The position numbers and the translations under genes are program-made. Shown in pieces: positions 43,868-52,668 of a stretch of 64,000 bases of DNA (its first letter is position 1; each line of letters starts with the position of its first letter). Below the pieces are notes generated by a model. It was not told where the DNA came from. It saw nothing but the letters and a program-made list of their open reading frames with translations, and did no database searches. Origin of the DNA: UBA1672 sp965263215 (GTDB taxonomy: Bacteria; Pseudomonadota; Alphaproteobacteria; Micavibrionales; Micavibrionaceae). The stretch spans positions 1,302,001 to 1,366,000 of the forward strand of contig OZ253663.1 in the NCBI GenBank assembly GCA_965263215.1. Reading direction: 5' to 3'.

Positions 43868-44809
43868 GTGGTTTCTGATAACTTTGTACAAACATTTCAA
43901 TTAGAGGAATCATCCATTCGCGGACGTATCATTCGTCTTGGGTCGATCTTGGATGATATTTTAGGTGCGCATGAATACCCGTTACCCATTGCGCATTTGG
44001 TCGCAGAGACGATAACGTTGACTGCGGCGCTTTCTGCGATGTTGAAATATGAAGGGATATTCACTTTACAGGCGCAGGGGGATGGCCCACTTCATATGCT
44101 TGTTTCTGATATCACAAGCGCGGGGATTGTGCGTGGTTGTGCATCTTTTGAAGCAGAAAGATTTCAAAAATCCAGAGAACAAATTTCTGCTTTGGAAACA
44201 AAGGAAAGCTCTCAAAACCATCTTGCGCAGTATCTCGGTAAGGGGTATTTGGCATTTACGGTTGATCAGGGGGAAAACGCAAGCCCGTATCAAGGGATTG
44301 TTGATATCAAAGGTGCATCCATGGTTGATTGTGTGCAGCACTATTTTGCGCAATCCGAACAAATTGGAACTGGTATTAAAATGGCTGTAGGTAAGCGCGG
44401 TGAGCATTGGCGCGCCGGTGCCATTATGCTGCAGAACATGCCGGAGGATGGGCTAAATCCCGAAGCAGGAGCTGGGAATTTACAAGAAGATGATTGGCGT
44501 CGTGCCATGATATTGCTAGATAGCTGCACTGAGGACGAAATGCTCTCGCCTGAGCTTGAGTCAAATGACCTCTTGTTGCGCCTTTTTCATGAGGAGGGCA
44601 TACGTGTTTATGAGCCTAAGATTTTGAAAAAAGGGTGTCGATGTGATGAGGGGCGCGTTGAAAACATTCTCATGACAATGACCGAAGACGATATTAAATA
44701 TATGAGCGTAGATGAAGAAATTTTGATGAAGTGCGAGTTTTGCAGTAAGACTTATGTCTTTAAAGAAGCTGATGTTTTGCGTAGAATTAAAAAAGACGAT
44801 GAGTCTTAA
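43868..44809 (+). CDS. hslO: Redox-regulated chaperone Hsp33
   Basis: Hsp33 is a holdase switched on by oxidation of its zinc-bound cysteines. The 313-residue product from the GTG at 43868 begins MVSDNFVQTFQLEESSIRGR, includes VETITLTAALS-like helix LVAETITLTAALSAMLKYEG, and ends with the redox centre: CRC (two Cys) then, 29 residues later, CEFC. All four cysteines are present. There is no ATG start nearby. It is followed by the lipoprotein gene after 24 bases. Confidence 0.95.
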   Translation: MVSDNFVQTFQLEESSIRGRIIRLGSILDDILGAHEYPLPIAHLVAETITLTAALSAMLKYEGIFTLQAQGDGPLHMLVSDITSAGIVRGCASFEAERFQKSREQISALETKESSQNHLAQYLGKGYLAFTVDQGENASPYQGIVDIKGASMVDCVQHYFAQSEQIGTGIKMAVGKRGEHWRAGAIMLQNMPEDGLNPEAGAGNLQEDDWRRAMILLDSCTEDEMLSPELESNDLLLRLFHEEGIRVYEPKILKKGCRCDEGRVENILMTMTEDDIKYMSVDEEILMKCEFCSKTYVFKEADVLRRIKKDDES

Positions 44810-44833
44810 TTTCTTTATTAAAGGGGTGGTTTC

Positions 44834-45406
44834 TTGAAATATTTTGTTTTCCTACCAATGTTGTTTTGTGCCGTTATGCTTAACGGGTGTTCTTCTTATG
44901 ATGGACAGCCTCTGGCGCAAATGACGTTTGATCATGTAAAACCCTTCCCTTTATATGTCGCGTCGTATGAGCCTGTTAACCTTTATGCTGGTGTGAAGCA
45001 AAAACGCCCTGTTGGGTTCGTCTCCAATCCATCTGAATTAATATTTGATTATCTCGGAAGTCGTTATGAGGCCGCGGGTAATCAGGGCAAGTTGAAAATT
45101 GAAATTGCGGACGTATTAATTAATCATGCCGTAGTTGAGTCCGATAATAGTGTTGGTTCACTCATCGGTTTAGGTAAACGTGATCATTATCATGTGAAAG
45201 CACACATAAATATTACAGGGCTTGGTATAGATCATACAGAAATAAAAAAACAAAACCTAATTTTGAGTCGCAACATATACATATCAGAGCATGTCTCACT
45301 GGTTGAGCGTGAACAGCTTGAGATGCAGGCGTTAGATAGCATGATTGATGATCTTGATATAGCGCTTCGCAGAGTTTTGAAAGATCAATTCAATATCATG
45401 CGTTGA
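44834..45406 (+). CDS. Putative lipoprotein of unknown function
   Basis: The 190-residue product has a lipoprotein signal peptide with lipobox LNGC (cysteine at about residue 19). The mature domain includes FPLYVASYEPVNLYAGVKQK and FDYLGSRYEAAGNQGKLKIE, with a conserved-looking alpha/beta pattern similar to YajG-like lipoproteins, but I do not recognise the family. It stands 24 bases after hslO and ends with no gap before the convergent trkH stop. The start is a TTG at 44834, and MKYFVF matches a signal sequence. Confidence 0.65.
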   Translation: MKYFVFLPMLFCAVMLNGCSSYDGQPLAQMTFDHVKPFPLYVASYEPVNLYAGVKQKRPVGFVSNPSELIFDYLGSRYEAAGNQGKLKIEIADVLINHAVVESDNSVGSLIGLGKRDHYHVKAHINITGLGIDHTEIKKQNLILSRNIYISEHVSLVEREQLEMQALDSMIDDLDIALRRVLKDQFNIMR

Positions 45407-46849
45407 TTAATGTTTCCAGAAATTCGGCGAGAGCATCACGAGTATTGTGAAAAGCTCCAATCTGCCGAGAAGCATTCCTGCACTTAGAATCCATTTGGCG
45501 CTATCGGGCAAAGGTTTGAAATTGCCTGTTGGGCCGATAATGTCGCCTAATCCGGGGCCTACATTTGATATAGAGGTTGCTGCGCCGGACATGGCGGTTA
45601 TAAAGTCTAGCCCAACATAAGACAGCGCGATGGCTAAAAAAGAAAACCCGAGCGCATATATGAAGAAGAACCCCATAACCGCGGATGGAATGTCACTGGC
45701 CATTGGTTTCCCGTTGTAATGCGGTATGAAAACGCCGTTAGGGTGAAGGAGCTTATTCATTTGCACTTTTGTAACGCTGTAAAGGACTTGAAAGCGGAAA
45801 ATTTTGATTCCGCATGACGTTGATCCCGCACATGCGCCAATAACCATTAAGAAGAAGAAAATACTGACAACAAAACCGCCCCATGCGTTGTAATCACCAC
45901 TGCCATATCCTGTTCCTGTGACAATCGAAACGATATTAAACAAAGAGCGTCTGACGGCTTCGCCAACGGTCATATCTTGTTGGCTGACCAGATAGGAGGT
46001 TGTCACGATTGTTGTTATCACAACAAGAGATAGAAACCATCGAACCTGAGAGTCTTCATACAAAGGGGCTAAATTTCCTCTTACGGCTTTCAGGTAAAGT
46101 ACAAAAGGTAACCCACCAAGTATCATGAATAAAATACAAACAACTTCAGGCCCTAAGGTTGTGTAATGGCTAAACGAAGCATCAAAGGTAGAGTATCCGC
46201 CAGTTGAAATTGTTGTCATGGCGTGTGCAACAGCATTAAACATTTCCATGCCGGTGATCATGTAACAAACTGCACATAACCCCGTAAGAGCGATATATAT
46301 AATGGCGATAGAACTGGCCATTTTAGCTGTTCGAGGAAGCGCTTTTTCATTTTCGGATAGTTCGGTTTTAAATATCTGCATACCACCGACATTTAAGAAG
46401 GGTAATACCGACATGGCCATGATGATGATCCCGATCCCGCCAAGCCATTGAAGCATGGCACGCCAGAGTAGGATTCCTTTAGGTGTGTAATCCAAATTGG
46501 TGATCACCGTAGAGCCTGTTGTTGTTATGCCGGACATAGATTCAAAAAATGAGTCTGTAAAAGACATGTCTTGTGAGGATAACCAGAAGGGCAATGCACC
46601 GAATGTGGGTAAGACAATCCACGTTATATTGGTTAAGAGGAAGGCTTGCTTGGTCGTGATATCGAACTGATGCCCCATATTACTGAGTATGAGGGCGCCA
46701 CCAAAGAAGGCTGTGATAATAATACATACAAAGAACACCATCCAATCGTCATAACCGAAATAGATGTCGGCAAGCATCGGAAAGATCATACTGATGGACA
46801 GAATGCTTAAGAAAATGCCGTTGATGTATAATATAGGGCGTAAATCCAA
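45407..46849 (-). CDS. trkH: TrkH-family potassium uptake channel
   Basis: TrkH imports potassium across the inner membrane, normally gated by the cytosolic TrkA. The 480-residue product has the four-repeat pore architecture, with selectivity-loop segments SGITTTGSTVI, TTISTGGYSTF, VTGTGYGSGD and SISNVGPGLGD, each carrying the required glycine. It starts at TTG 46849 with AAGAAGGG upstream. No trkA is in the window. It is convergent with the lipoprotein gene, stop to stop without a gap. Confidence 0.94.
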   Translation of the reverse strand: MDLRPILYINGIFLSILSISMIFPMLADIYFGYDDWMVFFVCIIITAFFGGALILSNMGHQFDITTKQAFLLTNITWIVLPTFGALPFWLSSQDMSFTDSFFESMSGITTTGSTVITNLDYTPKGILLWRAMLQWLGGIGIIIMAMSVLPFLNVGGMQIFKTELSENEKALPRTAKMASSIAIIYIALTGLCAVCYMITGMEMFNAVAHAMTTISTGGYSTFDASFSHYTTLGPEVVCILFMILGGLPFVLYLKAVRGNLAPLYEDSQVRWFLSLVVITTIVTTSYLVSQQDMTVGEAVRRSLFNIVSIVTGTGYGSGDYNAWGGFVVSIFFFLMVIGACAGSTSCGIKIFRFQVLYSVTKVQMNKLLHPNGVFIPHYNGKPMASDIPSAVMGFFFIYALGFSFLAIALSYVGLDFITAMSGAATSISNVGPGLGDIIGPTGNFKPLPDSAKWILSAGMLLGRLELFTILVMLSPNFWKH

Positions 46850-46975
46850 GGTGTTTTACCCTTCTTTCATAGGTGAAGGTCTTGTCTAAGTATTTATAAT
46901 CTATCTATTTTATTTTCTAAAGCGAGAAATCAAGATTGGATATTTAAAAGAACGAAGAGAATAGACTTTATATAT

Positions 46976-47006
46976 AAAAAAGAAGCGCAACAATGAGCGC
47001 TTCTTT
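46976..47006 (-). terminator. Rho-independent terminator after the OmpA-like gene
   Basis: AAAGAAGCGC (46979-46988) and GCGCTTCTTT (46997-47006) form a perfect ten-base stem with an eight-base loop. On the minus strand it is followed by T-rich sequence. It lies 27 bases after the OmpA-like stop. Confidence 0.8.
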
Positions 47007-47032
47007 ATAAATTCATTACTGTGTTCGTTTCA

Positions 47033-47908
47033 TTATTTGAATGAAATGTTCACGCGGCGGTTTGCCGGTTCACGGATATCATCTGCTGTTTCAACAAGAA
47101 GCTTTTCTTCACCGCTACTATCGACAGACACTAGATCCGGGTTAATTCCACGCTCAACAAGTGCATCGCGTACCGCATTCGCACGCTTGAAACCAAGGCG
47201 CTGGTTGTAGTCTTTATTACCTGATGTGTCGGCATGACCATCAATAATGACTTGTGATGGTGGGTTTTTCGCAACTTCTTCTGCAACCGCATCCAAAACA
47301 TTCTTTGCGCCTGCGCTCAATGTTGCTGAATCCCAGTTGAAGAATACCAAGTACATCGCTTCTTCAGGAACCATTGGGGGAGGTGCAACGTCTTCAACTG
47401 CTTGTGGAGCTTGTTGAACCAGTCCTTCAAGTTCTGCAACCGCATCCATAAACTCTTTCTTACATGAAAGATCTTCTGATGATTCCCAGTTTTCTTCTTG
47501 CTGTTCGATCCAGCAGTCAAACTTAGCTTGCGCCAAAGCTGCCGTGGCTGGTGCAATTTCGCGCCCACCTAAATCAAACGTTATAACAAGGCGTCCGCGT
47601 GCCGCAGCCAGTTCACGTAAGTGATTTTCACTTAAGTTCCAGTCTGTCACAGGCTCAGGCATAACAGCTTCGCCAGCAGATGCAGCCAGACCTTTACGAG
47701 CAAAATGAAGAGCGTCCGGGTAATCAAACATTTCTTCTAATTGATTGTTGGCAAAGGCCTTGTATTCACCAGCTAAAGCTTGTGTGAAAGGACTTCCCAC
47801 AGGTTGCGCTTCGTTCAGCGCATCGACTTCGCTGTATGTATCAAACATTGTACAACCGCCTAAAAGCAGGACACCAGTTGCCAAAACTAGATTACGCACA
47901 GATTTCAT
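47033..47908 (-). CDS. OmpA-family outer-membrane lipoprotein
   Basis: The 291-residue product has a lipoprotein signal with lipobox LGGC (cysteine at residue 19), a helical middle region (about 25-175), and a C-terminal OmpA/MotB peptidoglycan-binding domain (about 185-291): VIIDGHADTSGNKDYNQRLG, with the diaminopimelate-binding Asp and the Arg in NRRVNISFK. It should tether the outer membrane to the cell wall, like Pal. AAGGAG seven bases upstream is a strong Shine-Dalgarno. Divergent from the DJ-1-like gene. Confidence 0.92.
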   Translation of the reverse strand: MKSVRNLVLATGVLLLGGCTMFDTYSEVDALNEAQPVGSPFTQALAGEYKAFANNQLEEMFDYPDALHFARKGLAASAGEAVMPEPVTDWNLSENHLRELAAARGRLVITFDLGGREIAPATAALAQAKFDCWIEQQEENWESSEDLSCKKEFMDAVAELEGLVQQAPQAVEDVAPPPMVPEEAMYLVFFNWDSATLSAGAKNVLDAVAEEVAKNPPSQVIIDGHADTSGNKDYNQRLGFKRANAVRDALVERGINPDLVSVDSSGEEKLLVETADDIREPANRRVNISFK

Positions 47909-47952
47909 ATTTTTGCTCCTTAAAAGTAACGCATCGTATTCATTATTAATTC

Positions 47953-47981
47953 TTTATATTACGTATGACACATAAAACCAA
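47953..47981 (-). promoter_or_regulatory. Predicted sigma-70-type promoter of the OmpA-like gene
   Basis: On the minus strand TTGGTT (47976-47981) and TATAAA (47953-47958) are separated by 17 bases, about 45 bases upstream of the start codon. Confidence 0.4.
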
Positions 47982-48093
47982 ATTTTTGATTCTTTATCAG
48001 TACATTAAATATGTATCCTCGCAGGAAGTGATTGTAAAGAATTGTTTGTTTTTTTTACACTTTTATTAAACATAAGCAAAATCTTTTTTTGCG

Positions 48094-48122
48094 TTGCACA
48101 AAAAAACTGAATTGTGTAATAT
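48094..48122 (+). promoter_or_regulatory. Predicted sigma-70-type promoter of the DJ-1-like gene
   Basis: TTGCAC (48094-48099) and TAATAT (48117-48122) are separated by 17 bases and lie 36 bases upstream of the start codon at 48158, where GGAG serves as Shine-Dalgarno. Confidence 0.4.
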
Positions 48123-48157
48123 TCGTATATTGTTAGGGAATAATTGGAGTAATTACT

Positions 48158-48781
48158 ATGCCGTCACTTAGAAGCAAAGGCAGAAAAGCCGCATTTTTGG
48201 TTGAAAATGGATTTTGTGAACGTGAGCTTACTCAGGCACAAAAAGCACTTTTCGATAGTGGTTATGATTGTCGTATCGTCGCGAGCGAGGACAGACTTAT
48301 TAAGGCGTGGAACGAATTGAAGAAAGTTAATGGTTCACATTGGGGGCAGGGATATGCGCCTGATTTTTCTGTGCAGGACACGGTTCCAAGTGATTTTGAT
48401 GTACTTGTTTTGCCGGGCGGTAAAAGAAGTATTGAAAAACTCAAGCTTGATCCTAATGTGAAATCTTTTATCTCAGGCTTCTTAAATACTGGTAAGCCTG
48501 TGGTCGCATATAACTATGCGGTTGATTTGTTGATGTTCCACGATTTACTCTCTGGCTATTCTGTTGCCGCGAAAGATGCCTTGTGTGATACCGTTAAAGG
48601 TGTAGGCGGGCGCTGCGCTGCGCCGGAATTTGTTGTGAGTAAAAATCTGATCACTTTATCCAGGTTCAGAGATGTTGAACCAAAAATTCAAGCGGCCGTT
48701 GACGCTGTTTTGAACGGCACGCCATATGTTGATAAGGTAGTCTCTTCGGATAACATGCCTTCATCTCATCAAGCGGCTTGA
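48158..48781 (+). CDS. DJ-1/PfpI-superfamily protein without the catalytic cysteine
   Basis: The 207-residue product has the class I glutamine amidotransferase-like fold: AAFLVENGFCERELTQAQKA with the conserved acidic turn (about residues 11-30), DVLVLPGGKRSIEKLK (about 81-96), and TGKPVVAYNYAVDLLMFHD. In PfpI-type proteins the nucleophile sits in an A-I-C-H-G motif; here it reads A117-Y-N119-Y-A, so cysteine is Asn and the histidine is Tyr. It is therefore unlikely to be a protease or glyoxalase. An SRFRDVEP segment near residue 168 corresponds to the PfpI dimer/ActD region. Its own promoter is upstream; prfB follows. Confidence 0.8.
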   Translation: MPSLRSKGRKAAFLVENGFCERELTQAQKALFDSGYDCRIVASEDRLIKAWNELKKVNGSHWGQGYAPDFSVQDTVPSDFDVLVLPGGKRSIEKLKLDPNVKSFISGFLNTGKPVVAYNYAVDLLMFHDLLSGYSVAAKDALCDTVKGVGGRCAAPEFVVSKNLITLSRFRDVEPKIQAAVDAVLNGTPYVDKVVSSDNMPSSHQAA

Positions 48782-48844
48782 TTTTGCACCTCATTCAATA
48801 TTAAATTTTCGAATGCTCAATATTCATTTTGGAGTTCATTTGCT

Positions 48845-49946
48845 ATGCGTGCAGAAATAGAAGCAAAAGTAACATCGGTCACAGATATTATCGTTTTATT
48901 ACGGAGGCGTCTTTGACTGGGATCAGGCCAATTCCCGATTAGACGAACTTAACGCTCTTAGTGAAGACCCTGATTTGTGGTCTGACGCATCTAAGGCGCA
49001 AAAGTTAATGCAAGAACGCACACATCTTGAGCAAAGCATTACAAGTATCAATGAGCTTGAATCCTCTCTTTCTGATTATGTTGACTTAATCGCAATGGCA
49101 GAAGAGGAAGGCGATGAAGGGATCATTAAAGAATCTGAGCGTGCGATTGAAAAATTAGAGAAACGCGCAGCGCGCAATCGCTTGGAAAGCCTGCTTTCAG
49201 GGGAGGCCGATTCTAATGATGTTTATTTGCAGGTGAATGCTGGAGCAGGAGGTACGGAAGCGCAGGATTGGGCGGAGATGATCTTACGTATGTATATGCG
49301 GTGGGTTGAGGCTCGAGGCTTTAAATACTCCACCCTAGAACGTAGCGACGGCGAAGAGGCGGGGATTAAGTCAACCACGCTTAAAATTGATGGGTTTCAG
49401 GCCTATGGTTGGTTGAAAACTGAAACAGGCGTTCATCGTTTGGTTCGTATTTCACCGTTTGATTCAAACTCTCGTAGGCATACAAGCTTTGCTTCAGTGT
49501 CGGTAAGTCCTGTTATTGATGATTCAATCAATATTGATATCGATGAAAAGGATTTACGCATAGATACTTACCGATCAAGTGGTGCAGGTGGACAGCACGT
49601 TAATAAAACGGACAGTGCCGTGCGTATTACACATATTCCAACCGGGGTCGTCGCGGCATGCCAAAATGGCAGGTCACAGCATCAGAATAAGGCACAAGCA
49701 ATGGACATGCTCAAAGCACGTCTTTATGAGCAAGAGCTTAAAAGGCGGGAAGATGAACAGGCCAAAGAGCATGGCGAAAAAACAGATATAGGGTGGGGGC
49801 ATCAAATAAGATCTTATGTTTTGCATCCCTATCAAATGGTAAAAGATCTAAGGACGAATGTTGAAACCACCCAAAGTCAGGCTGTTTTGGATGGAGATAT
49901 TGATCAATTCTTAGAAGCATCATTGGCACATATTTCAGAGAATTAA
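48845..49946 (+). CDS. prfB: Peptide chain release factor 2, with programmed +1 frameshift
   Basis: RF2 releases peptides at UGA and UAA. The first frame begins at ATG 48845, gives 23 codons and stops at UGA 48914-48916 within CTT-TGA-C; skipping one base continues the frame to 49946, for 366 residues, like E. coli RF2. A Shine-Dalgarno-like GGAGG (48903-48907) lies just before the slip site. The later frame has the SPF codon-reading motif in RISPFDS and the catalytic GGQ in SGAGGQHVNK. An annotation that starts at 48975 misses the N-terminus. Confidence 0.93.
48903..48916 (+). promoter_or_regulatory. prfB programmed frameshift site (SD-like stimulator plus CUU UGA C)
   Basis: GGAGG at 48903-48907 acts as the stimulatory Shine-Dalgarno, three bases before CTT TGA C at 48911-48917. 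This is the conserved autoregulatory arrangement in which scarce RF2 favours +1 slippage at the in-frame UGA. Confidence 0.9.
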
Positions 49947-49979
49947 CAAATCTGGATATCTCTGTGGAGTGATTACGAA

Positions 49980-50010
49980 AAACCGCGATAGCGTTTGAGA
50001 TTCGTGGTTT
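49980..50010 (+). terminator. Probable terminator after prfB
   Basis: AAACCGCGA (49980-49988) can pair with TCGTGGTTT (50002-50010) with one G-U pair and a 13-base loop, followed by CGATTTTCCTTGTTTTT-like T-rich sequence. It is 33 bases after the prfB stop. Confidence 0.45.
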
Positions 50011-50083
50011 CGATTTTCCTTGTTTTTATAATGTTGTCATAATAGTATTGGGCGTTGTTATTTAAAAATTCGAGGATATTCCC

Positions 50084-51910
50084 GTGCGTAAGATTGTCGC
50101 TTCTGTGTCATTAATGATGTGTCTCTCTGCCAGCGCTTCGGCAATGGATTATCGTGCTGACGGCCAATCTCCCTTGTTTACAACAGTAGGTTGGGAACAA
50201 GAGAATGTGAAAATTAATAAACAAAGCACATCGGCTCTTCGTGAGCAGTTAAAAAATCTTGAAAAAGAAAATGAGCAACTCCGCAACAGCATTAATAGAA
50301 TGATGGGGAGTAAGCAGAGCACCAAAATAGCTCCGGATAGTCGCATTCAGGCTCTTATTGAAGAAAATAAACGCCTAACAAAACTTTTGAATCAAAAGAG
50401 TGTTAGCGCGCCTACGTCTGATGATGTTTATGCACGTAAGATTGCATCCTTAAAAAATGAAAATCAAAAATTACTTGAGCAAGTGAATGGTTTGTCCGGT
50501 CAGGCGAGCGGCTATAATGCTTCGGCTTTACAAGCATATAAAAAAGAAAATGCCCTTCTTAAAGAAGCGCTAAACCAGCGTGATAATGGAGCAGAGCGTA
50601 TTGTCGCGCTTCAGAAGCAAATACAAAGACTTCAGGATGCGAATAAAGCACTTCAAAAAAACCAAGTTCAACGCGCCTCTCTGAATGCTAAGGAATCTGA
50701 AATTCAGGCAAAGTCAGCCAAAATTCAATCACTGCAAGGTTCAATCAACCAGCTACAGGCGGAAAATCAAAAATTAAAAGTATCTGTAGCGGACATGAAT
50801 AAGAAAGCACTATCTGAGGACACACGCGCAGATAAGGCTATGAGCGCTTACAAGAATAACCTTAAGGCGTTGGAAATACTTCAAGAAAGGTTGGCGAAAG
50901 TACAGCAGGATAACAAGCAGTTAAAAGCAAAAGTTGCAGGTATTTCTGAGAATAGTTATTCAAAAGAACAGTTTTTAGCCGTTCAAAAGCAAAATAAAAG
51001 CTTGAGGGATACAATTAAGGCGCAGAATGCTTCTTTGGTTTCTACCGATAACGCTGCGCAAGTCGCAGAAAGATTGCTATCTGAGAATGCCGCCTTGAAA
51101 AGAAAGTTAGAGCTTGCCGATAAATCCAGTTCGGCGAACGGACAAACAGCGAAAGACATACTTGAACGCAATAAAAAGCTTCAATTTGAGATCGTTCAGC
51201 GTGACAATTATATTGAAAAGCTAGAAGGCTTGAAGGATACAGTTAAGCAACTTCGTGAGGCGAATGATCGTTATGCTATGGGGCAGGGGGATAGCCAAAA
51301 TTCGAAAAAGCAAATTTCCGAATTGTTGGGGCAAAAAGATGCTTTGCAACTTGCACTGGATCAAGAGCGTGACAATACGATTGTCTACAGGACAAAAATT
51401 AAAGAGTATCAGGATATTATCGCAGAATTGAAGAGTGATAGTTCAGCGCAAGATGACCTTCAAAAAGAGCGCAGTGCGGCAATGGCGTTGCGTTTAGAGA
51501 ACCAAGAACTGAAAGCGCGCATTGATTTGTTGTCAGAAAAAACGAAATCGGTGGTTTTCCAAAAAGAGACATCATACAAAGAGAGTAAGGTTCTTGATAC
51601 AAACGCGCTGCTTCGTGAGAGCGTTGAAAATGCTCAGGTAGAGTTTTCTCGCGGGACGAAAGAAATTGTAGCAACATCAAAGACGGGCAAAGGAAAGCAG
51701 GTTAAGTTTATTGACACTGAATACCCCCCCGTAGATGAAGTTGCGCCTATTTTGAATATGGATGGCGAACGTATGGACGGTTTTATTGCCGCTGAAGAAA
51801 ATATTGAAACATCGTCTGTTGAAAACATGGCAGATGATCCTGTTGTGAAAAGCATTATCAAACCGGAGGATCTTTTGGCGCAAGAATTAAGCCCTTTGGA
51901 CGATAAATAA
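50084..51910 (+). CDS. Secreted coiled-coil protein of unknown function
   Basis: The 608-residue product from the GTG at 50084 (GAGGA upstream) has a signal peptide (residues 1-20, cleavage after ASASA before MDYRAD). Residues about 45-495 are almost entirely predicted coiled coil, rich in Gln, Lys, Leu, Glu and Asn with repeated LENEQL/LKNENQKL-like patterns, resembling periplasmic rods such as TolA or the ring-forming coiled coils of secretion systems. The last 110 residues are less helical and acidic. No enzyme motif is seen. A strong terminator follows, so it is a single-gene unit. Confidence 0.7.
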   Translation: MRKIVASVSLMMCLSASASAMDYRADGQSPLFTTVGWEQENVKINKQSTSALREQLKNLEKENEQLRNSINRMMGSKQSTKIAPDSRIQALIEENKRLTKLLNQKSVSAPTSDDVYARKIASLKNENQKLLEQVNGLSGQASGYNASALQAYKKENALLKEALNQRDNGAERIVALQKQIQRLQDANKALQKNQVQRASLNAKESEIQAKSAKIQSLQGSINQLQAENQKLKVSVADMNKKALSEDTRADKAMSAYKNNLKALEILQERLAKVQQDNKQLKAKVAGISENSYSKEQFLAVQKQNKSLRDTIKAQNASLVSTDNAAQVAERLLSENAALKRKLELADKSSSANGQTAKDILERNKKLQFEIVQRDNYIEKLEGLKDTVKQLREANDRYAMGQGDSQNSKKQISELLGQKDALQLALDQERDNTIVYRTKIKEYQDIIAELKSDSSAQDDLQKERSAAMALRLENQELKARIDLLSEKTKSVVFQKETSYKESKVLDTNALLRESVENAQVEFSRGTKEIVATSKTGKGKQVKFIDTEYPPVDEVAPILNMDGERMDGFIAAEENIETSSVENMADDPVVKSIIKPEDLLAQELSPLDDK

Positions 51911-51942
51911 AACAATACTTAAAAATACTAACTCTTCATGTA

Positions 51943-51975
51943 AAAAGGCTTTGAAACATCAAAGCCTTTTATTAT
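51943..51975 (+). terminator. Strong Rho-independent terminator, probably bidirectional
   Basis: AAAAGGCTTTG (51943-51953) and CAAAGCCTTTT (51960-51970) form a perfect 11-base stem with a six-base loop, followed by ATTATTTTTG. It lies between the stops of the coiled-coil gene and the convergent phaR and can serve both. Confidence 0.9.
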
Positions 51976-51998
51976 TTTTGTAGCGCTTGGAAAGGCGA

Positions 51999-52529
51999 TT
52001 ATTTATCTGTCTTGTCTTTCGCGTCTTGTGATCCCATATAGCCCATATTAAATGGAGGCATCATTTTCATTGCCTTTTCAAACATTTCCATGTTTTTACG
52101 TGTGAGTTCTTCCAGGTTATTGTTTTGCGGAAACATGCCTTCCATATTGCGCATGCCTTCAAATGACTTATTAATTTGCTCTTGCATGCGCTCTTGGTTT
52201 TGCGCGAAAACATTCATCGTCTGTTCAAGATATCCGGGCAACATGCTTTGCATATTGTTGCCATAAAAACCAATTAAAGTGCGCAAAAAGTTCGTTGGCA
52301 AAAGTGTCTCATCGCTTGCTTCTTGATCAGCAATGATTTGTGTCAAGACACTGCGCGTTATGTCCTTGCCTGTCTTGGCCTCCAGAACAATAAAGTTATG
52401 GCCCTCTTGAACCATTTCGCACAAATCATCGAGCGTGACGTAACTGCTGCGCCCTGTGTCATACAGGCGACGGTTTGCGTATTTTTTGATTACGGTTGGC
52501 TCATCCTTGCCATTTTTTGCTTTGGCCAT
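51999..52529 (-). CDS. phaR: Polyhydroxyalkanoate synthesis repressor PhaR
   Basis: PhaR represses phasin and PHA genes and is released by PHA granules. The 176-residue product from the ATG at 52529 (AAAGGTG upstream; the frame is open 17 codons further) has the N-terminal PHB/PHA accumulation regulator DNA-binding domain (TVIKKYANRRLYDTGRSSYV, about residues 12-31, then LDDLCEMVQEGHNF), a central region, and a Met/Gln/Asn-rich C-terminus (NMEGMFPQNNNLEELTRKNM) that binds granules. It is divergent from phaC across 139 bases that contain TGC-rich elements. Confidence 0.94.
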   Translation of the reverse strand: MAKAKNGKDEPTVIKKYANRRLYDTGRSSYVTLDDLCEMVQEGHNFIVLEAKTGKDITRSVLTQIIADQEASDETLLPTNFLRTLIGFYGNNMQSMLPGYLEQTMNVFAQNQERMQEQINKSFEGMRNMEGMFPQNNNLEELTRKNMEMFEKAMKMMPPFNMGYMGSQDAKDKTDK

Positions 52530-52668
52530 GTTGCACCTTTGTTCGTTAAATATTTTGATGTAATATACTATATTATGCACAAAAATGATTAAAAAAAAAG
52601 CATTGTATGGATAAACTGCAGTATTTTTTTATGCTGCGTGTTATGTAATGCACATAAAGGAGTTGTTT
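52530..52668. promoter_or_regulatory. phaR-phaC intergenic region with TGC-rich candidate PhaR sites
   Basis: The region contains CTGCAG (52616-52621) and TGCTGCG (52632-52638) between divergent phaR and phaC. PhaR-type repressors bind TGC-rich DNA. Similar TGCTGCA occurs before the phasin gene. AAAGGAG at 52655-52661 is the phaC Shine-Dalgarno. The binding sites are inferred. Confidence 0.35.

Noticed and set aside
48975..49946. prfB as a shorter gene with an ATG-like start at 48975
   Set aside because: The upstream 23 codons, the GGAGG and the CTT-TGA-C slip site give the normal RF2 length and N-terminus.
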